Positions 17,284-26,491 of a DNA stretch of 64,000 nt are shown here, piece by piece. The stretch is from the NCBI GenBank assembly GCA_024236095.1, contig JACKLD010000013.1, positions 62,001 to 126,000 on the forward strand, in the 5' to 3' direction. The translations under genes and the position numbers were made by a program. The stretch is from Pseudomonadaceae bacterium. Its GTDB lineage: Bacteria > Pseudomonadota > Alphaproteobacteria > UBA2136 > UBA6156. The notes beneath the pieces are model-generated. The model did not search any database. It was not told where the DNA came from and saw nothing but the letters and a program-made list of their open reading frames with translations. Position 1 is the first letter of the stretch. Every line of letters begins with the position of its first letter.

Positions 17284-18498
17284 ATGACCGCCACTGCCCC
17301 CCGTTTGGCCAGCCGTTTGGACGCCGTGCAGCCCAGCCCCATCATCGTGGTGGCGGGCATGGCCCGCGAGATGAAGGCCAAGGGCGAAGACGTGGTGAGC
17401 CTGAGCATCGGCGTCCCCGGGTTTCTGCCCCCCGCCCACGTGTATGAGGCCGCCCACGCGGCGGTGGACAAAGACACCGGCGATTACCTGGCCGGCCGTG
17501 GCAGCGACGCGTTGGTGCAGGCGTTTATCGCCAGCATGAAGGCGCGCGGGTTTGATTATACGGCGGGTGAAGTCACCGCGCAAAACGGCGGCAAAGGTTT
17601 GCTGTTCAACCTGTTTTTGGCCTTGCTGGATGCAGGTGACGAGGTGGTGATTCCCGCCCCTTACTGGGCCAGTTACCCCGAAATGGTGAAGATTGTGGGG
17701 GGCACGCCCGCCATCGTGCAGGCCACGGCAGAGCAAGACTACAAGATGACGCCCGCGCAACTGGAGGCGGCTCTTGGCCCAAATACGAAGGCAATTCTGT
17801 TCAACAACCCCAGCAACCCTACCGGCATGCTGTACAGTGCCGACGAAGTGAAGGCGTTGGCCGGGGTGTTGGTGAAGCATCCGGACGTGTGGGTTATCAG
17901 CGACGACATTTACGACATGCTGGTGTTTGACGGCAGCAAACGGGCCGCCCACCTGCTGGACTTTGCGCCGGAGTTGAAGAGCCGCACCATCATCATCCAG
18001 AGCGTTTCCAAAACCTACGGCATGCCCGGCTGGCGCGTGGGCATGGTGGCGGCGCCCAAACAGGTGGTGGATGCCCTGCTGAAGCTGACCAGCCAAAGCC
18101 ACACCAACCTGCCCGCCGTCACCATGGCGGCGGCGGCGGCGGCGTTTGGCGGCGACCAAAACTTTCTGGCCGAGCAAAAAGCGCGCCTGATGGCGCAACG
18201 CGACACTGCGCTGGCGGCCCTGGCCAACATGGACGGCGTCACCTGCCCGGTGCCGCAGGGGGCATTTTACGTGTTCCCGCAGGTGCGGGCGTTGTTCGGC
18301 AAAACCAGTGCGGGCGGCAGGCTGATTGACAGCGATGTGGCCTTTTGCGAAGCCTTGTTGGCCGAAGCCCGCGTGGCGGTGGTGCCCGGCGGCGCGTTCG
18401 GCGATGACGGCGCCATCCGTATCTCTTACGCGGGCAAGGCCGATGAACTGGCCAAAGGGCTGGCACGCATGGGCGAGTTTGTGGCTTCCCTGCGCTAG
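17284..18498 (+). CDS. Class I/II pyridoxal-phosphate aminotransferase (AspC-like)
   Basis: A 404-residue fold-type I aminotransferase. Visible blocks are the N-terminal SLSIGVPGF, the AQNGGKGLLFNLFLALLDAGDE region, NNPSNPTGMLYS, the PLP lysine in SVSKTYGMPGWRVG, and C-terminal AIRISYAG with the substrate-carboxylate Arg. The group I layout suggests aspartate/tyrosine/branched substrates with 2-oxoglutarate, linking to the glutamate dehydrogenase in this window. The start at 17284 has AAGGAA upstream; earlier in-frame codons are rejected. Confidence 0.88.
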   Translation: MTATAPRLASRLDAVQPSPIIVVAGMAREMKAKGEDVVSLSIGVPGFLPPAHVYEAAHAAVDKDTGDYLAGRGSDALVQAFIASMKARGFDYTAGEVTAQNGGKGLLFNLFLALLDAGDEVVIPAPYWASYPEMVKIVGGTPAIVQATAEQDYKMTPAQLEAALGPNTKAILFNNPSNPTGMLYSADEVKALAGVLVKHPDVWVISDDIYDMLVFDGSKRAAHLLDFAPELKSRTIIIQSVSKTYGMPGWRVGMVAAPKQVVDALLKLTSQSHTNLPAVTMAAAAAAFGGDQNFLAEQKARLMAQRDTALAALANMDGVTCPVPQGAFYVFPQVRALFGKTSAGGRLIDSDVAFCEALLAEARVAVVPGGAFGDDGAIRISYAGKADELAKGLARMGEFVASLR

Positions 18499-18543
18499 GC
18501 TTTTGTGGTATACACCCGTCTTGTTCAAGGGAGGTTATGTGCC

Positions 18544-19554
18544 GTGAAGTTCATCGAAGCCAACGGGAAATTGGAACGGTATTTCGAGGACGAGTTTCCT
18601 GCGGCCCGGCTGAAGGTTTTGTTGACATGGGCCGAAAACGATGACGAATTGGCCGATGAGCTGGTCGCTGAGGTTGGTGCGGCGTTGTTGCAAAATGCGA
18701 CACCCGAACAGCGCGAAAAACTGCTGAAAGATATTCCCCAAGAACTCTTGTTTGCGCGAAACTCCCACGATGAAAACGAGGCCAACCATGCGAAAATGGA
18801 GATTCATCGGCACGTCGGCGGCGCATCCATCGACACTCTTGAAAAGCTTGTGGCCGAGGCACGGATAAGTCCGCTCTTGCCGTCGACAATTGAGCGATTG
18901 GAGTCTCTTCCTGCCAAGCGCAACGGCTTGGCCAAATGGCTGGAGGAAGCCGTGCGGCCCCGTAAGGCCATTGTGGCGGCAACGCCGGCCCATTTGATGA
19001 AGAAAGAACCGTTGCTGCCCGCCCATGTCGGTACGGCACTCAAACGCCCCGGCTCTGCGCAAGTGCCCCAAGCGTCTGCCAAGGAGACGCTCGACCTTCC
19101 CAAGATTCCGGCCATCGAGATGGATAGAATCGCCCGTACCAGCGCCGCTGTCCGCCAACGCAACCTAGAGAATATTCTTGATTTCCCGAAAGAATATGTT
19201 TTTGACCTGTATTTCTGCGTCGCCATGAGCCTGTTAACCCAGCCGGACAAACCGTTGCGGGAGATACAAAGTTATTTTTCAATCCGTAGCCAGCAGGGCA
19301 TGGTTTACCACGCCCGCGAGATGTTGTTGCGGGCCAGCGGTCGCTACAAGAACGAGGTTTTAAGGCCCGAGATTGCCAAAGACATCATTGCCGTGGTGGA
19401 AGCCCTGCGTAGACAGGGAACCGCGTTTCCCGACAATTGGCAGGGCGCCATGGTGGAGGGCAACCGAAAACGCTTGGACCTTAAAAACAAAGATGCCGCA
19501 AACCTAAGAACCAATCTGCTGGAACTCAGCCAATCGCCTCGGCCAGAACGTTGA
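18544..19554 (+). CDS. Hypothetical protein, 336 aa
   Basis: Unrecognised. The probable start is the GTG at 18544 with GGGAGG nine bases upstream; an ATG a few bases earlier is out of frame. The protein is largely helical and charged (FEDEFPAARLKVLLTWAEND near residues 15-35), with a Pro/Ala linker near 150-180 and a second helical domain (NLENILDFPKEYVFDLYFCV). No signal peptide or catalytic motif is visible. The 3' end overlaps the convergent atpC gene by 29 bases. Confidence 0.6.
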   Translation: MKFIEANGKLERYFEDEFPAARLKVLLTWAENDDELADELVAEVGAALLQNATPEQREKLLKDIPQELLFARNSHDENEANHAKMEIHRHVGGASIDTLEKLVAEARISPLLPSTIERLESLPAKRNGLAKWLEEAVRPRKAIVAATPAHLMKKEPLLPAHVGTALKRPGSAQVPQASAKETLDLPKIPAIEMDRIARTSAAVRQRNLENILDFPKEYVFDLYFCVAMSLLTQPDKPLREIQSYFSIRSQQGMVYHAREMLLRASGRYKNEVLRPEIAKDIIAVVEALRRQGTAFPDNWQGAMVEGNRKRLDLKNKDAANLRTNLLELSQSPRPER

Positions 19555-19774
19555 CGCCGGAAGCGCTCACCTCGGCAAAGCCGCCACTCACGGTGTAAGT
19601 GTGTGTTTTGCCGGTGGTATCGGTGGCCTCTACCGTGCCGCCGCTGCGCAGGGTGGAAACCAACGGCATGTGGCCGGGCAGCACGCCGAAATCACCGGCG
19701 TCGCCGGGGACATGCACGTAGGTTACCTCCATATCGGCAACCTGTTGGGCGGGGGTCAGCAACGTGAATTTCAT
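19526..19774 (-). CDS. atpC: F1 ATP synthase epsilon subunit, N-terminal domain only
   Basis: An 82-residue epsilon subunit. The beta-sandwich domain is complete (MKFTLLTPAQQVADMEVTYV, DAGDFGVLPGHMPLVSTL, VSGGFAEVSASGVNVLAE), but the protein stops where the C-terminal helical hairpin of ordinary ~130-residue epsilon would begin. That hairpin is the ATP-sensing, rotation-inhibiting element, so autoinhibition may be missing. ATG 19774 is chosen from the family alignment. It is the last of the dispersed atp genes in transcription order, 1.1 kb after atpD. Confidence 0.88.
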   Translation of the reverse strand: MKFTLLTPAQQVADMEVTYVHVPGDAGDFGVLPGHMPLVSTLRSGGTVEATDTTGKTHTYTVSGGFAEVSASGVNVLAEAIG

Positions 19775-19852
19775 GGCGGCACCATAGCGAGAGGTCCGCA
19801 CCCGCGCAAGCAAAAACCGCCCCGTAGGGCGGCCTTCGCGCGGCAGGCCGGA

Positions 19853-20266
19853 TTATTCAGCCTTGCCTTCCATGCGCTTGCCACGCATATCTTTGCGATG
19901 TTCCCAGCGGGTTTTCATCTTTTCCTTGGCCTGGGCCTTTTGCTCGTCGCTCATGTTGGCCCATTTTTCCTTACGGTCTTCACGACGCTCTTCGCGCATT
20001 TCGCGGTGTTCTTCACGTTTGGATTGCCATTTTTCCTTCATTTCTGCGCATTTTTCAGGGTTGGCGTCGCACTTGGCTTCCATGCGGGCGTGGTGCTCCT
20101 TGCGCCATTCCTTGCGTTGTTCGCGGTGTTCGGCACGTTCCTGTTTCCACTCCAGCGCGGGGCGGTTTTTGGCGGCTTCGGCGCGCACGGCGGCGGGCTC
20201 GGCATGGGCCAGCGGCGCCAGCGCGGCAGCGGCAAACACGGTGGCAAGCATCAGGTTACGGATCAT
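19853..20266 (-). CDS. Secreted highly charged helical protein
   Basis: A 137-residue protein with a signal peptide (residues 1-22, ending AHA). The mature part is one long charged helix rich in Arg, Lys, Glu, Met and His (EHREMREERREDRKEKWANM), ending with a DUF3106-like MSDEQKAQAKEKMKTRW segment. Two Cys near the middle are 8 residues apart. It may be a periplasmic chaperone-like or metal-binding protein of the general CpxP/Spy style, but that rests on composition only. It lies between atpD and atpC on their strand. Confidence 0.6.
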   Translation of the reverse strand: MIRNLMLATVFAAAALAPLAHAEPAAVRAEAAKNRPALEWKQERAEHREQRKEWRKEHHARMEAKCDANPEKCAEMKEKWQSKREEHREMREERREDRKEKWANMSDEQKAQAKEKMKTRWEHRKDMRGKRMEGKAE

Positions 20267-20344
20267 GACAGGTTCTTTCTCTTATACTGGTTTTTCACCA
20301 AAGAGAAGGCTAGGCGCTTTCTGAAAACGCGGCAAGAGGATTTG

Positions 20345-20809
20345 TTACCGCAAGCTTTCGCCGCGGGTTTTCAACTGCTCGGTGCGGGCATCGAACACGG
20401 CATCCAGCACGTTGTCGCTTTGGTCGGTACGGAAACTTTCTATGCCCTTGCTGTAAGCGGCTTCGCTATTAAGTGTATCCACCGTGGTGGAGATATCGCC
20501 CTCGCGCCAGTAATCCAATTTGTTGTCGGTTGTTTCAAGTTCCTTGCGGTACAGCTTCATGCGCTGTTCCAGAGGTTGCGAGGCGTTACCCAAAGAGGTG
20601 TTGGGGTTCAATTGTGTTTGGTAGCGTTGCTGGATGGCATTGCGCGCCTCGGGTGTGGCGGCCGCCTCAAGGTCATGGGCGTAATCTTCCTGCAGTTGCT
20701 GGCGACGCTCGGTTTGTACCTTGCCAATTTGCTCCAGACGGTAGGTGTTCAACAACGGTCCTTCCGCATAAGCGGCAAACGGCAGCAATAGGGCAAGCAG
20801 CAGGTACAT
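20345..20809 (-). CDS. Secreted coiled-coil hypothetical protein, 154 aa
   Basis: The first ~16 residues form a signal peptide (MYLLLALLLPFAAYA). The mature chain is hydrophilic and mainly helical, with Gln/Glu/Arg heptad-like stretches (RLEQIGKVQTERRQQLQED) and no Cys. No family is recognised. Together with the 137-residue secreted protein downstream it separates atpD from atpC. Confidence 0.55.
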   Translation of the reverse strand: MYLLLALLLPFAAYAEGPLLNTYRLEQIGKVQTERRQQLQEDYAHDLEAAATPEARNAIQQRYQTQLNPNTSLGNASQPLEQRMKLYRKELETTDNKLDYWREGDISTTVDTLNSEAAYSKGIESFRTDQSDNVLDAVFDARTEQLKTRGESLR

Positions 20810-20850
20810 GCGGAGGTATCATAGGCCGCTTCGCACGCATTGGCCAGTGG

Positions 20851-22287
<1,437 letters not shown>

Positions 22288-22403
22288 GGGGACGTCTCCT
22301 TTTGAACGGGCGGAATGTGCCAAGAAATCCCCCAATGGTCAAGGGATTTCCGCGCGTTGCGGCGGGGGTATTCAATCTTTGTGAATTATGGCATAAACGA
22401 TGG

Positions 22404-23090
22404 ATGCACGGTACGTTCAATTGGTCGCCCCTTGTGGATGTTGTTGACCTGAGCCCCAACGTCAGGGACTCCGAATCGTTTCGTCCGCTTTTGCTGATGA
22501 TTCACTTTACGGAAAGCTGGGATGACACCCATGCCCTTCAAGTCCTGAAAAACCCGCGCCCCGACAACCCCAAGGCATCGGTTTCGTGTCATTATCTGGT
22601 TCACCGTGACGGTCGTATCCGTATCCTTGTGCCGGAAAACCGGCGGGCGTGGCATACTGGTAAAAGCGCTTGGGGCACGTATGGAGAAAGCGATCCTGAA
22701 GACGGTATCAACCGTTTGAATGTGGACTGCATGGGGATTGAAGTTGAGAACCGGGGTGACCGTATGAAGGACGGCGCGTTCCAGCCCCTTGCCAACCTTG
22801 AACCCCTTACCGGGCATACGCTGGAACGCGTTGTTGCCTTGGTCAAAGACATCTGCCATCGCCACCACATACCCCCTGAGAATGTCATCCCCCATGATGC
22901 CGCGGCCATCCCGCCGGGGCGCAAGCAAGACCCGGGCCGCGGCGTTGCCGCCTTGTGGGCCCGTTTGGTGGAAGAAGGCGTTGCCTTGCCGCGCTGCCCG
23001 TTTGTCCCTTTCCGTATCACGCCGGAAGAAGCCAAGGAGAAAAGGCTTTTGGGTACATGGAACTGGGAAAAAGAACGGCTGGAACGCTAG
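22404..23090 (+). CDS. N-acetylmuramoyl-L-alanine amidase, AmpD-like (Amidase_2)
   Basis: A 228-residue zinc amidase cleaving the MurNAc-L-Ala bond. Motifs are LMIHFTES (first zinc His), SCHYLVHRDGRI, RAWHTGKSAWG, GIEVEN and IPHDAAAIPPGRKQDPG (third-ligand region and the conserved Gly-Arg-Lys-x-Asp-Pro). No signal peptide is present, which fits cytoplasmic turnover of imported muropeptides. The arginyltransferase-like gene begins four bases after the stop, and the pair is convergent with an Mpl-like ligase, so the cluster reads as peptidoglycan recycling. Confidence 0.85.
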   Translation: MHGTFNWSPLVDVVDLSPNVRDSESFRPLLLMIHFTESWDDTHALQVLKNPRPDNPKASVSCHYLVHRDGRIRILVPENRRAWHTGKSAWGTYGESDPEDGINRLNVDCMGIEVENRGDRMKDGAFQPLANLEPLTGHTLERVVALVKDICHRHHIPPENVIPHDAAAIPPGRKQDPGRGVAALWARLVEEGVALPRCPFVPFRITPEEAKEKRLLGTWNWEKERLER

Positions 23091-23094
23091 TACC

Positions 23095-23871
23095 ATGAAA
23101 ACCTGGCGCAGCGAATTCGTGCATAATTACAAGGATGCGTATTCCTTCGGGTATTGCCTGTACGCGCAGGCTGAGACGCGAGATGCATTGGCCGATGTTT
23201 ATGCGCAGGGGTACTGCCCGTACTCCAACGCCGCCAACGTGCAAGACGTGTTTTACATGTGCCGCAGCCTGCGGGTGCGGCTGGCCGGCTGGCAGATGAA
23301 CAGCGAAAACCGCCGGGTGTACCGTCTGTACGACGGAACATTTACAACTGAAACACAACCGGTAACGGTTTTGGCCGACAACACCGCGTTGCAGGCGATG
23401 TTCTTGCGTTATTTCGCCGAAGTGCACGGGCCGGAGGTGATGCCCAGGGCGCGACTGTTGCATGTGCTGAAGCACGGTGCGGCGCGAGACGTGACGCTGT
23501 ACCGGAACGCAAACGGGCAGCTGGTGGCGTGTGTGCTGAATGCGGGCGATGAGACAATTGACGGCTACTGGTTTGCCGCTTACGTGCCGGAATACTACAA
23601 GAAAAGCCTCGGCATGTGGCTGATGATTGATGGCGTGGTGCGGGCGCAAGCGGCGGGGAGGGAGTTCATCTACCTGGGTACAGCTTATGGCGAAAAAGCC
23701 AAGTACAAGGTCGACTTCAACCAACTGGAATGGTGGGCGGGTAACAGCTGGCGCCACGATGCCAAAAACCGCGCGGTGAAAGACCTGATGAAGCATGACG
23801 CCGACAAAAGCGTGGGCCACGCCAGCCGCTGGCAAAAGAAGGCTGAGGGGTTTGGCGGATTGACGGATTAA
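23095..23871 (+). CDS. Arginyltransferase-like (ATE/Bpt superfamily) protein
   Basis: A 258-residue protein with the layout of bacterial Bpt and eukaryotic ATE1. The N-terminal part has YAQGYCPYS and YMCRSLRVRL...NSENRRV, parallel to the Cys-containing N domain and its Ser-x-x-R-R-V segment. The C-terminal GNAT-fold part has YYKKSLGMWLMIDGV, FIYLGTAYGEKAKYKVDF and LEWW. Known relatives transfer an amino acid from tRNA to protein N-termini; this one is divergent and its acceptor is unknown. Its coupling to the amidase raises the possibility of a peptidoglycan-peptide acceptor. Confidence 0.55.
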   Translation: MKTWRSEFVHNYKDAYSFGYCLYAQAETRDALADVYAQGYCPYSNAANVQDVFYMCRSLRVRLAGWQMNSENRRVYRLYDGTFTTETQPVTVLADNTALQAMFLRYFAEVHGPEVMPRARLLHVLKHGAARDVTLYRNANGQLVACVLNAGDETIDGYWFAAYVPEYYKKSLGMWLMIDGVVRAQAAGREFIYLGTAYGEKAKYKVDFNQLEWWAGNSWRHDAKNRAVKDLMKHDADKSVGHASRWQKKAEGFGGLTD

Positions 23872-23875
23872 GGGG

Positions 23876-25273
23876 TTAACGCGTCAGGAGCTCGGCCAGC
23901 GGGGGGATAAGCCCGCCCAAATCGCCGCTGGTGAGCAGCAGCACCACATCCTTGGGTTCAAGGTGTTCTTGCAGGGTGGCGAGGTTGGCAGGCAGGTTTT
24001 CGCCCAGCGGGTGCAGGTTGCCGGAGAAGGATGTTTGCAGGCGGGCGAGGATCTCCTGATGGGAGAGCAAACCCGCGCCTGCGTGGGGCGGATAGACGAA
24101 CAGCTCGTCGGCGCCGGTAAAGGCGGTGTCGTAGTCCGGCAGGTTGACGGGGTTGCGCCAGCCGAAAGTATGGGGCTCGAACACCACCACCAAACGGTTG
24201 TCGGGGAAGTGCAGGCGCATGGCGGCAATGGCGGAGCGGGCCTTGTCGGCGGAGGAGCCGAAGCCTTCATACAGCGGGATGCTGCCGGTGGGGTTGAGGC
24301 GTTCCATGCGGCGCTTGACGCCCTTGAAAGCGGCCAGCGCGGCGACCACTTGGGCGGGGGTCAACAGCTTGTCTTCCAGCAACGCGGCGCCCGCGCCCGC
24401 CATGTTCTGCATGTTGTGGAGGCCGAGTTCGTGGGTGGAGATTTCGCACAGCGGCGTACCGTTTTTGCTCAGCATAAACGTGCTGGTGGCGCCGAAGGTG
24501 GGGTTTTCCACGCGGTAATCGCCCGCCGTGGTGCCATAGGTGACAACACGGGCTTTGGTTTGGGGCAGCAGCGCCATGGCGTGCGCGTCATCGGCGCAGG
24601 CCACCAGCAGCTGGTCGGGGGTCAATTTCGCCAAGAGCTGTTGGAAGGGTTTGAGGTAATCGGCATGGGTGGGAAAGACGTTGGGATGATCATGCTGCGC
24701 GCTGGTGAGGATGACGGTGGACGGTGCATAGTGGAGGAACTTGGCGCGGTCATCCATGTTGCTGCTGGGGTATTCGTCGCCTTCCATGACAAACGGTGCC
24801 GCAGTTCCGACATGGCTGTTGCCCGCAAAGTTCAGCGCGCGGGCGCCCAGCATGTAGCCTGCATCAATCCCCGCATGGGTCAGCATCCACGCGGCAAGGC
24901 TGGCGGTGGTGGATTTGCCGTAGCTGCCGCACACCACGATGTTGTGGCGGCCTGCGGTCGCGTCGGCCAGCACTTCGGGGTACGACTGGATGACCACGCT
25001 GCCCTCTTGCTGGCGGCGCAGGGCCTCTTGGAATTCGGGGTTGTCGGCATTCACCTTGGCGGTTTTGCCGATGACGATACGGGTGGTTTCGGGCGGAATG
25101 TTGGCGGCGGCGTAAGGGCTAGAAATGGTGATGCCGGCGGCGGGCAAAATCTCGGACGCGGGCGGGTACATGCCTTCATCGCTGCCGGAGACACTTTCAC
25201 CCTTTTGCCGCAGCAGCAGCGCCACCGCGCTCATGGCAATTCCGGCGATGCCGATGAAGTGGGTGTGGGACAT
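23876..25273 (-). CDS. mpl: Mur ligase, Mpl-like (UDP-MurNAc:tripeptide ligase)
   Basis: A 465-residue Mur-ligase. The N-terminal Rossmann domain has FIGIAGIAMSAVA, the ATP loop is GSYGKSTTASLAAW, and the central domain carries EGDEYPSSNMDDRAKFLHY, the block that separates Mpl from MurC. KGVKRRMERL and FEPHTFGWRN complete the C-terminal domain. Mpl joins recycled L-Ala-D-Glu-mDAP to UDP-MurNAc. The C-terminal segment that reads D-D-F-A-H-H-P in many relatives is EGFGSSADKA here, an unusual change. It is convergent with the AmpD-like operon four bases away. Confidence 0.82.
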   Translation of the reverse strand: MSHTHFIGIAGIAMSAVALLLRQKGESVSGSDEGMYPPASEILPAAGITISSPYAAANIPPETTRIVIGKTAKVNADNPEFQEALRRQQEGSVVIQSYPEVLADATAGRHNIVVCGSYGKSTTASLAAWMLTHAGIDAGYMLGARALNFAGNSHVGTAAPFVMEGDEYPSSNMDDRAKFLHYAPSTVILTSAQHDHPNVFPTHADYLKPFQQLLAKLTPDQLLVACADDAHAMALLPQTKARVVTYGTTAGDYRVENPTFGATSTFMLSKNGTPLCEISTHELGLHNMQNMAGAGAALLEDKLLTPAQVVAALAAFKGVKRRMERLNPTGSIPLYEGFGSSADKARSAIAAMRLHFPDNRLVVVFEPHTFGWRNPVNLPDYDTAFTGADELFVYPPHAGAGLLSHQEILARLQTSFSGNLHPLGENLPANLATLQEHLEPKDVVLLLTSGDLGGLIPPLAELLTR

Positions 25274-25312
25274 GGCATTGGTGGTATAAGGTTATGGCGG
25301 GTTTGGCAAGGG

Positions 25313-25338
25313 TTGACATCGCCCACAAAGTGTATACT
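25313..25338 (+). promoter_or_regulatory. Promoter of the PP2C-like gene
   Basis: A consensus TTGACA (25313-25318) and TATACT (25333-25338) are separated by an unusually short 14 nt; eight bases then precede the ATG at 25347. TGAGG lies only one base before the ATG, too close for a normal ribosome site. Minus-strand TTGCCA (25309-25304) for mpl lies back to back with it. Confidence 0.5.
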
Positions 25339-25346
25339 TATGAGGT

Positions 25347-26159
25347 ATGAAAGAATTACGGTGCTTTTGCGAAGGCAAGTTTCAGGATGACCGCAACGAG
25401 GATGCGGTGTGGGTGGGCAAACACTTTGCGGTGGTCTGCGATGGCAGCACCGCCGCCGGGCCGGTCAACGGCGTGGCGGGCGGTATCGTGGCCAGCCGTG
25501 CAGTGGTGCGGGCCGTACAGGGCCTGGCGGATGATGCGCGCATGGCTGATTTTGTGGCGGCTGCCAACCGCTGTATTTTGGAAGATGCCGGCGGCGCCAG
25601 TGCCTTGACGCCCCTGCCTTTTACGGCTGCTGCCGTGTACAGCCGCCACCGGCGCCAGATTTGGCGGGTGGGAGACATTGCCTTGGCGATTGATGGCAAG
25701 GTGAATATTTTGCCGTTGTTCCCCCACGAAATTGCCATGTACGCGGAACGTATTGCAGCATTGGACGCTGCCAGCATGCTCACGCAACAGGCCCGCGACA
25801 TTGTCTCGAAGAACATCACCGACAAATTTGTGCCCCATGTGGCAAAGTGGGTGAACAATCCCGGCCACCCTTACAATCACGGCATGTTGAACGGCAGTCC
25901 GGTGCCGGAGGAATTTGGGGAGTGTTATCCGGTCGCAGATACTGCCAAACGACTGATTCTGGCCAGCGATGGCGCCTTGGTGAGCCCACGTGGACAACAA
26001 ATGCCGTTCAGCATTGAGGAGATGCTGAAGAACCATTACGCCGCACTGGCTGAAGACCCGGAATGTGTGCGTGCCTTCCCCTACTGGCGGCGCAAACAGG
26101 ACGGTGCGGTGGCACTGGATGACCGCACATGGCTGGAGCTGGATGTGACGCTTGGTTAA
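25347..26159 (+). CDS. PP2C-like serine/threonine phosphatase
   Basis: A 270-residue PPM-fold protein. Metal-binding motifs are NEDAVWV and VVCDGSTAAGP near the N-terminus, IWRVGDIALAI in the middle, LILASDGAL near residue 210 and a final ALDDRTWLEL. These match the Asp-containing motifs of PP2C phosphatases, although spacing is compact. No membrane or sensor domain is fused to it. It is divergent from mpl and its 3' end overlaps the convergent 111-residue gene by four bases. The substrate is unknown; no kinase is in the window. Confidence 0.7.
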   Translation: MKELRCFCEGKFQDDRNEDAVWVGKHFAVVCDGSTAAGPVNGVAGGIVASRAVVRAVQGLADDARMADFVAAANRCILEDAGGASALTPLPFTAAAVYSRHRRQIWRVGDIALAIDGKVNILPLFPHEIAMYAERIAALDAASMLTQQARDIVSKNITDKFVPHVAKWVNNPGHPYNHGMLNGSPVPEEFGECYPVADTAKRLILASDGALVSPRGQQMPFSIEEMLKNHYAALAEDPECVRAFPYWRRKQDGAVALDDRTWLELDVTLG

Positions 26160-26491
26160 TGCCGGTACGGCGAGGGCAAATCGGCCTCGAACGGAACTTC
26201 CTGCTCTTGCAAATACGTCAATACCGCACAGTGGAACTCGTCCTCATCCATATCTTCGCACAGGGGGCTGGCAACCAAGAGTAACTGGCCGCGGGCCATC
26301 AGACTGAATTCCACCAACTCCAAGTCGTATTCGCTGGCTTTTTCGAACATCTCATCGGTAAAGTCTTTCTTCATCCCACGCAAAACGACGTAGGGGGTAT
26401 CTTCCCCTTTCAAGGTGCTGACCGTTTCATAAAATGCCTCAAGCTGTTTGCTGCGTCGCCCGGGTTGGAGATGGGGGCGGGGTTCAGTCAT
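26156..26491 (-). CDS. Hypothetical acidic protein, 111 aa, coupled to atpG
   Basis: Unrecognised. The ATG at 26491 follows the atpG stop codon with no gap, so translation is probably coupled. The protein is small and acidic (PLCEDMDEDEFHCAVLTYL) with two Cys, and lacks a signal peptide or membrane segment. Predicted alternating strands and helices suggest a compact fold. Its position directly behind atpG makes it a candidate lineage-specific ATP synthase partner, but that is inference from position alone. Confidence 0.55.
   Translation of the reverse strand: MTEPRPHLQPGRRSKQLEAFYETVSTLKGEDTPYVVLRGMKKDFTDEMFEKASEYDLELVEFSLMARGQLLLVASPLCEDMDEDEFHCAVLTYLQEQEVPFEADLPSPYRH

Noticed and set aside
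17206..18528. N-terminal extension of the 16156-17205 gene to ~790 codons
   Set aside because: The extra part is exactly antisense to the aminotransferase and has no start signal; the ATG at 17205 has a good Shine-Dalgarno.
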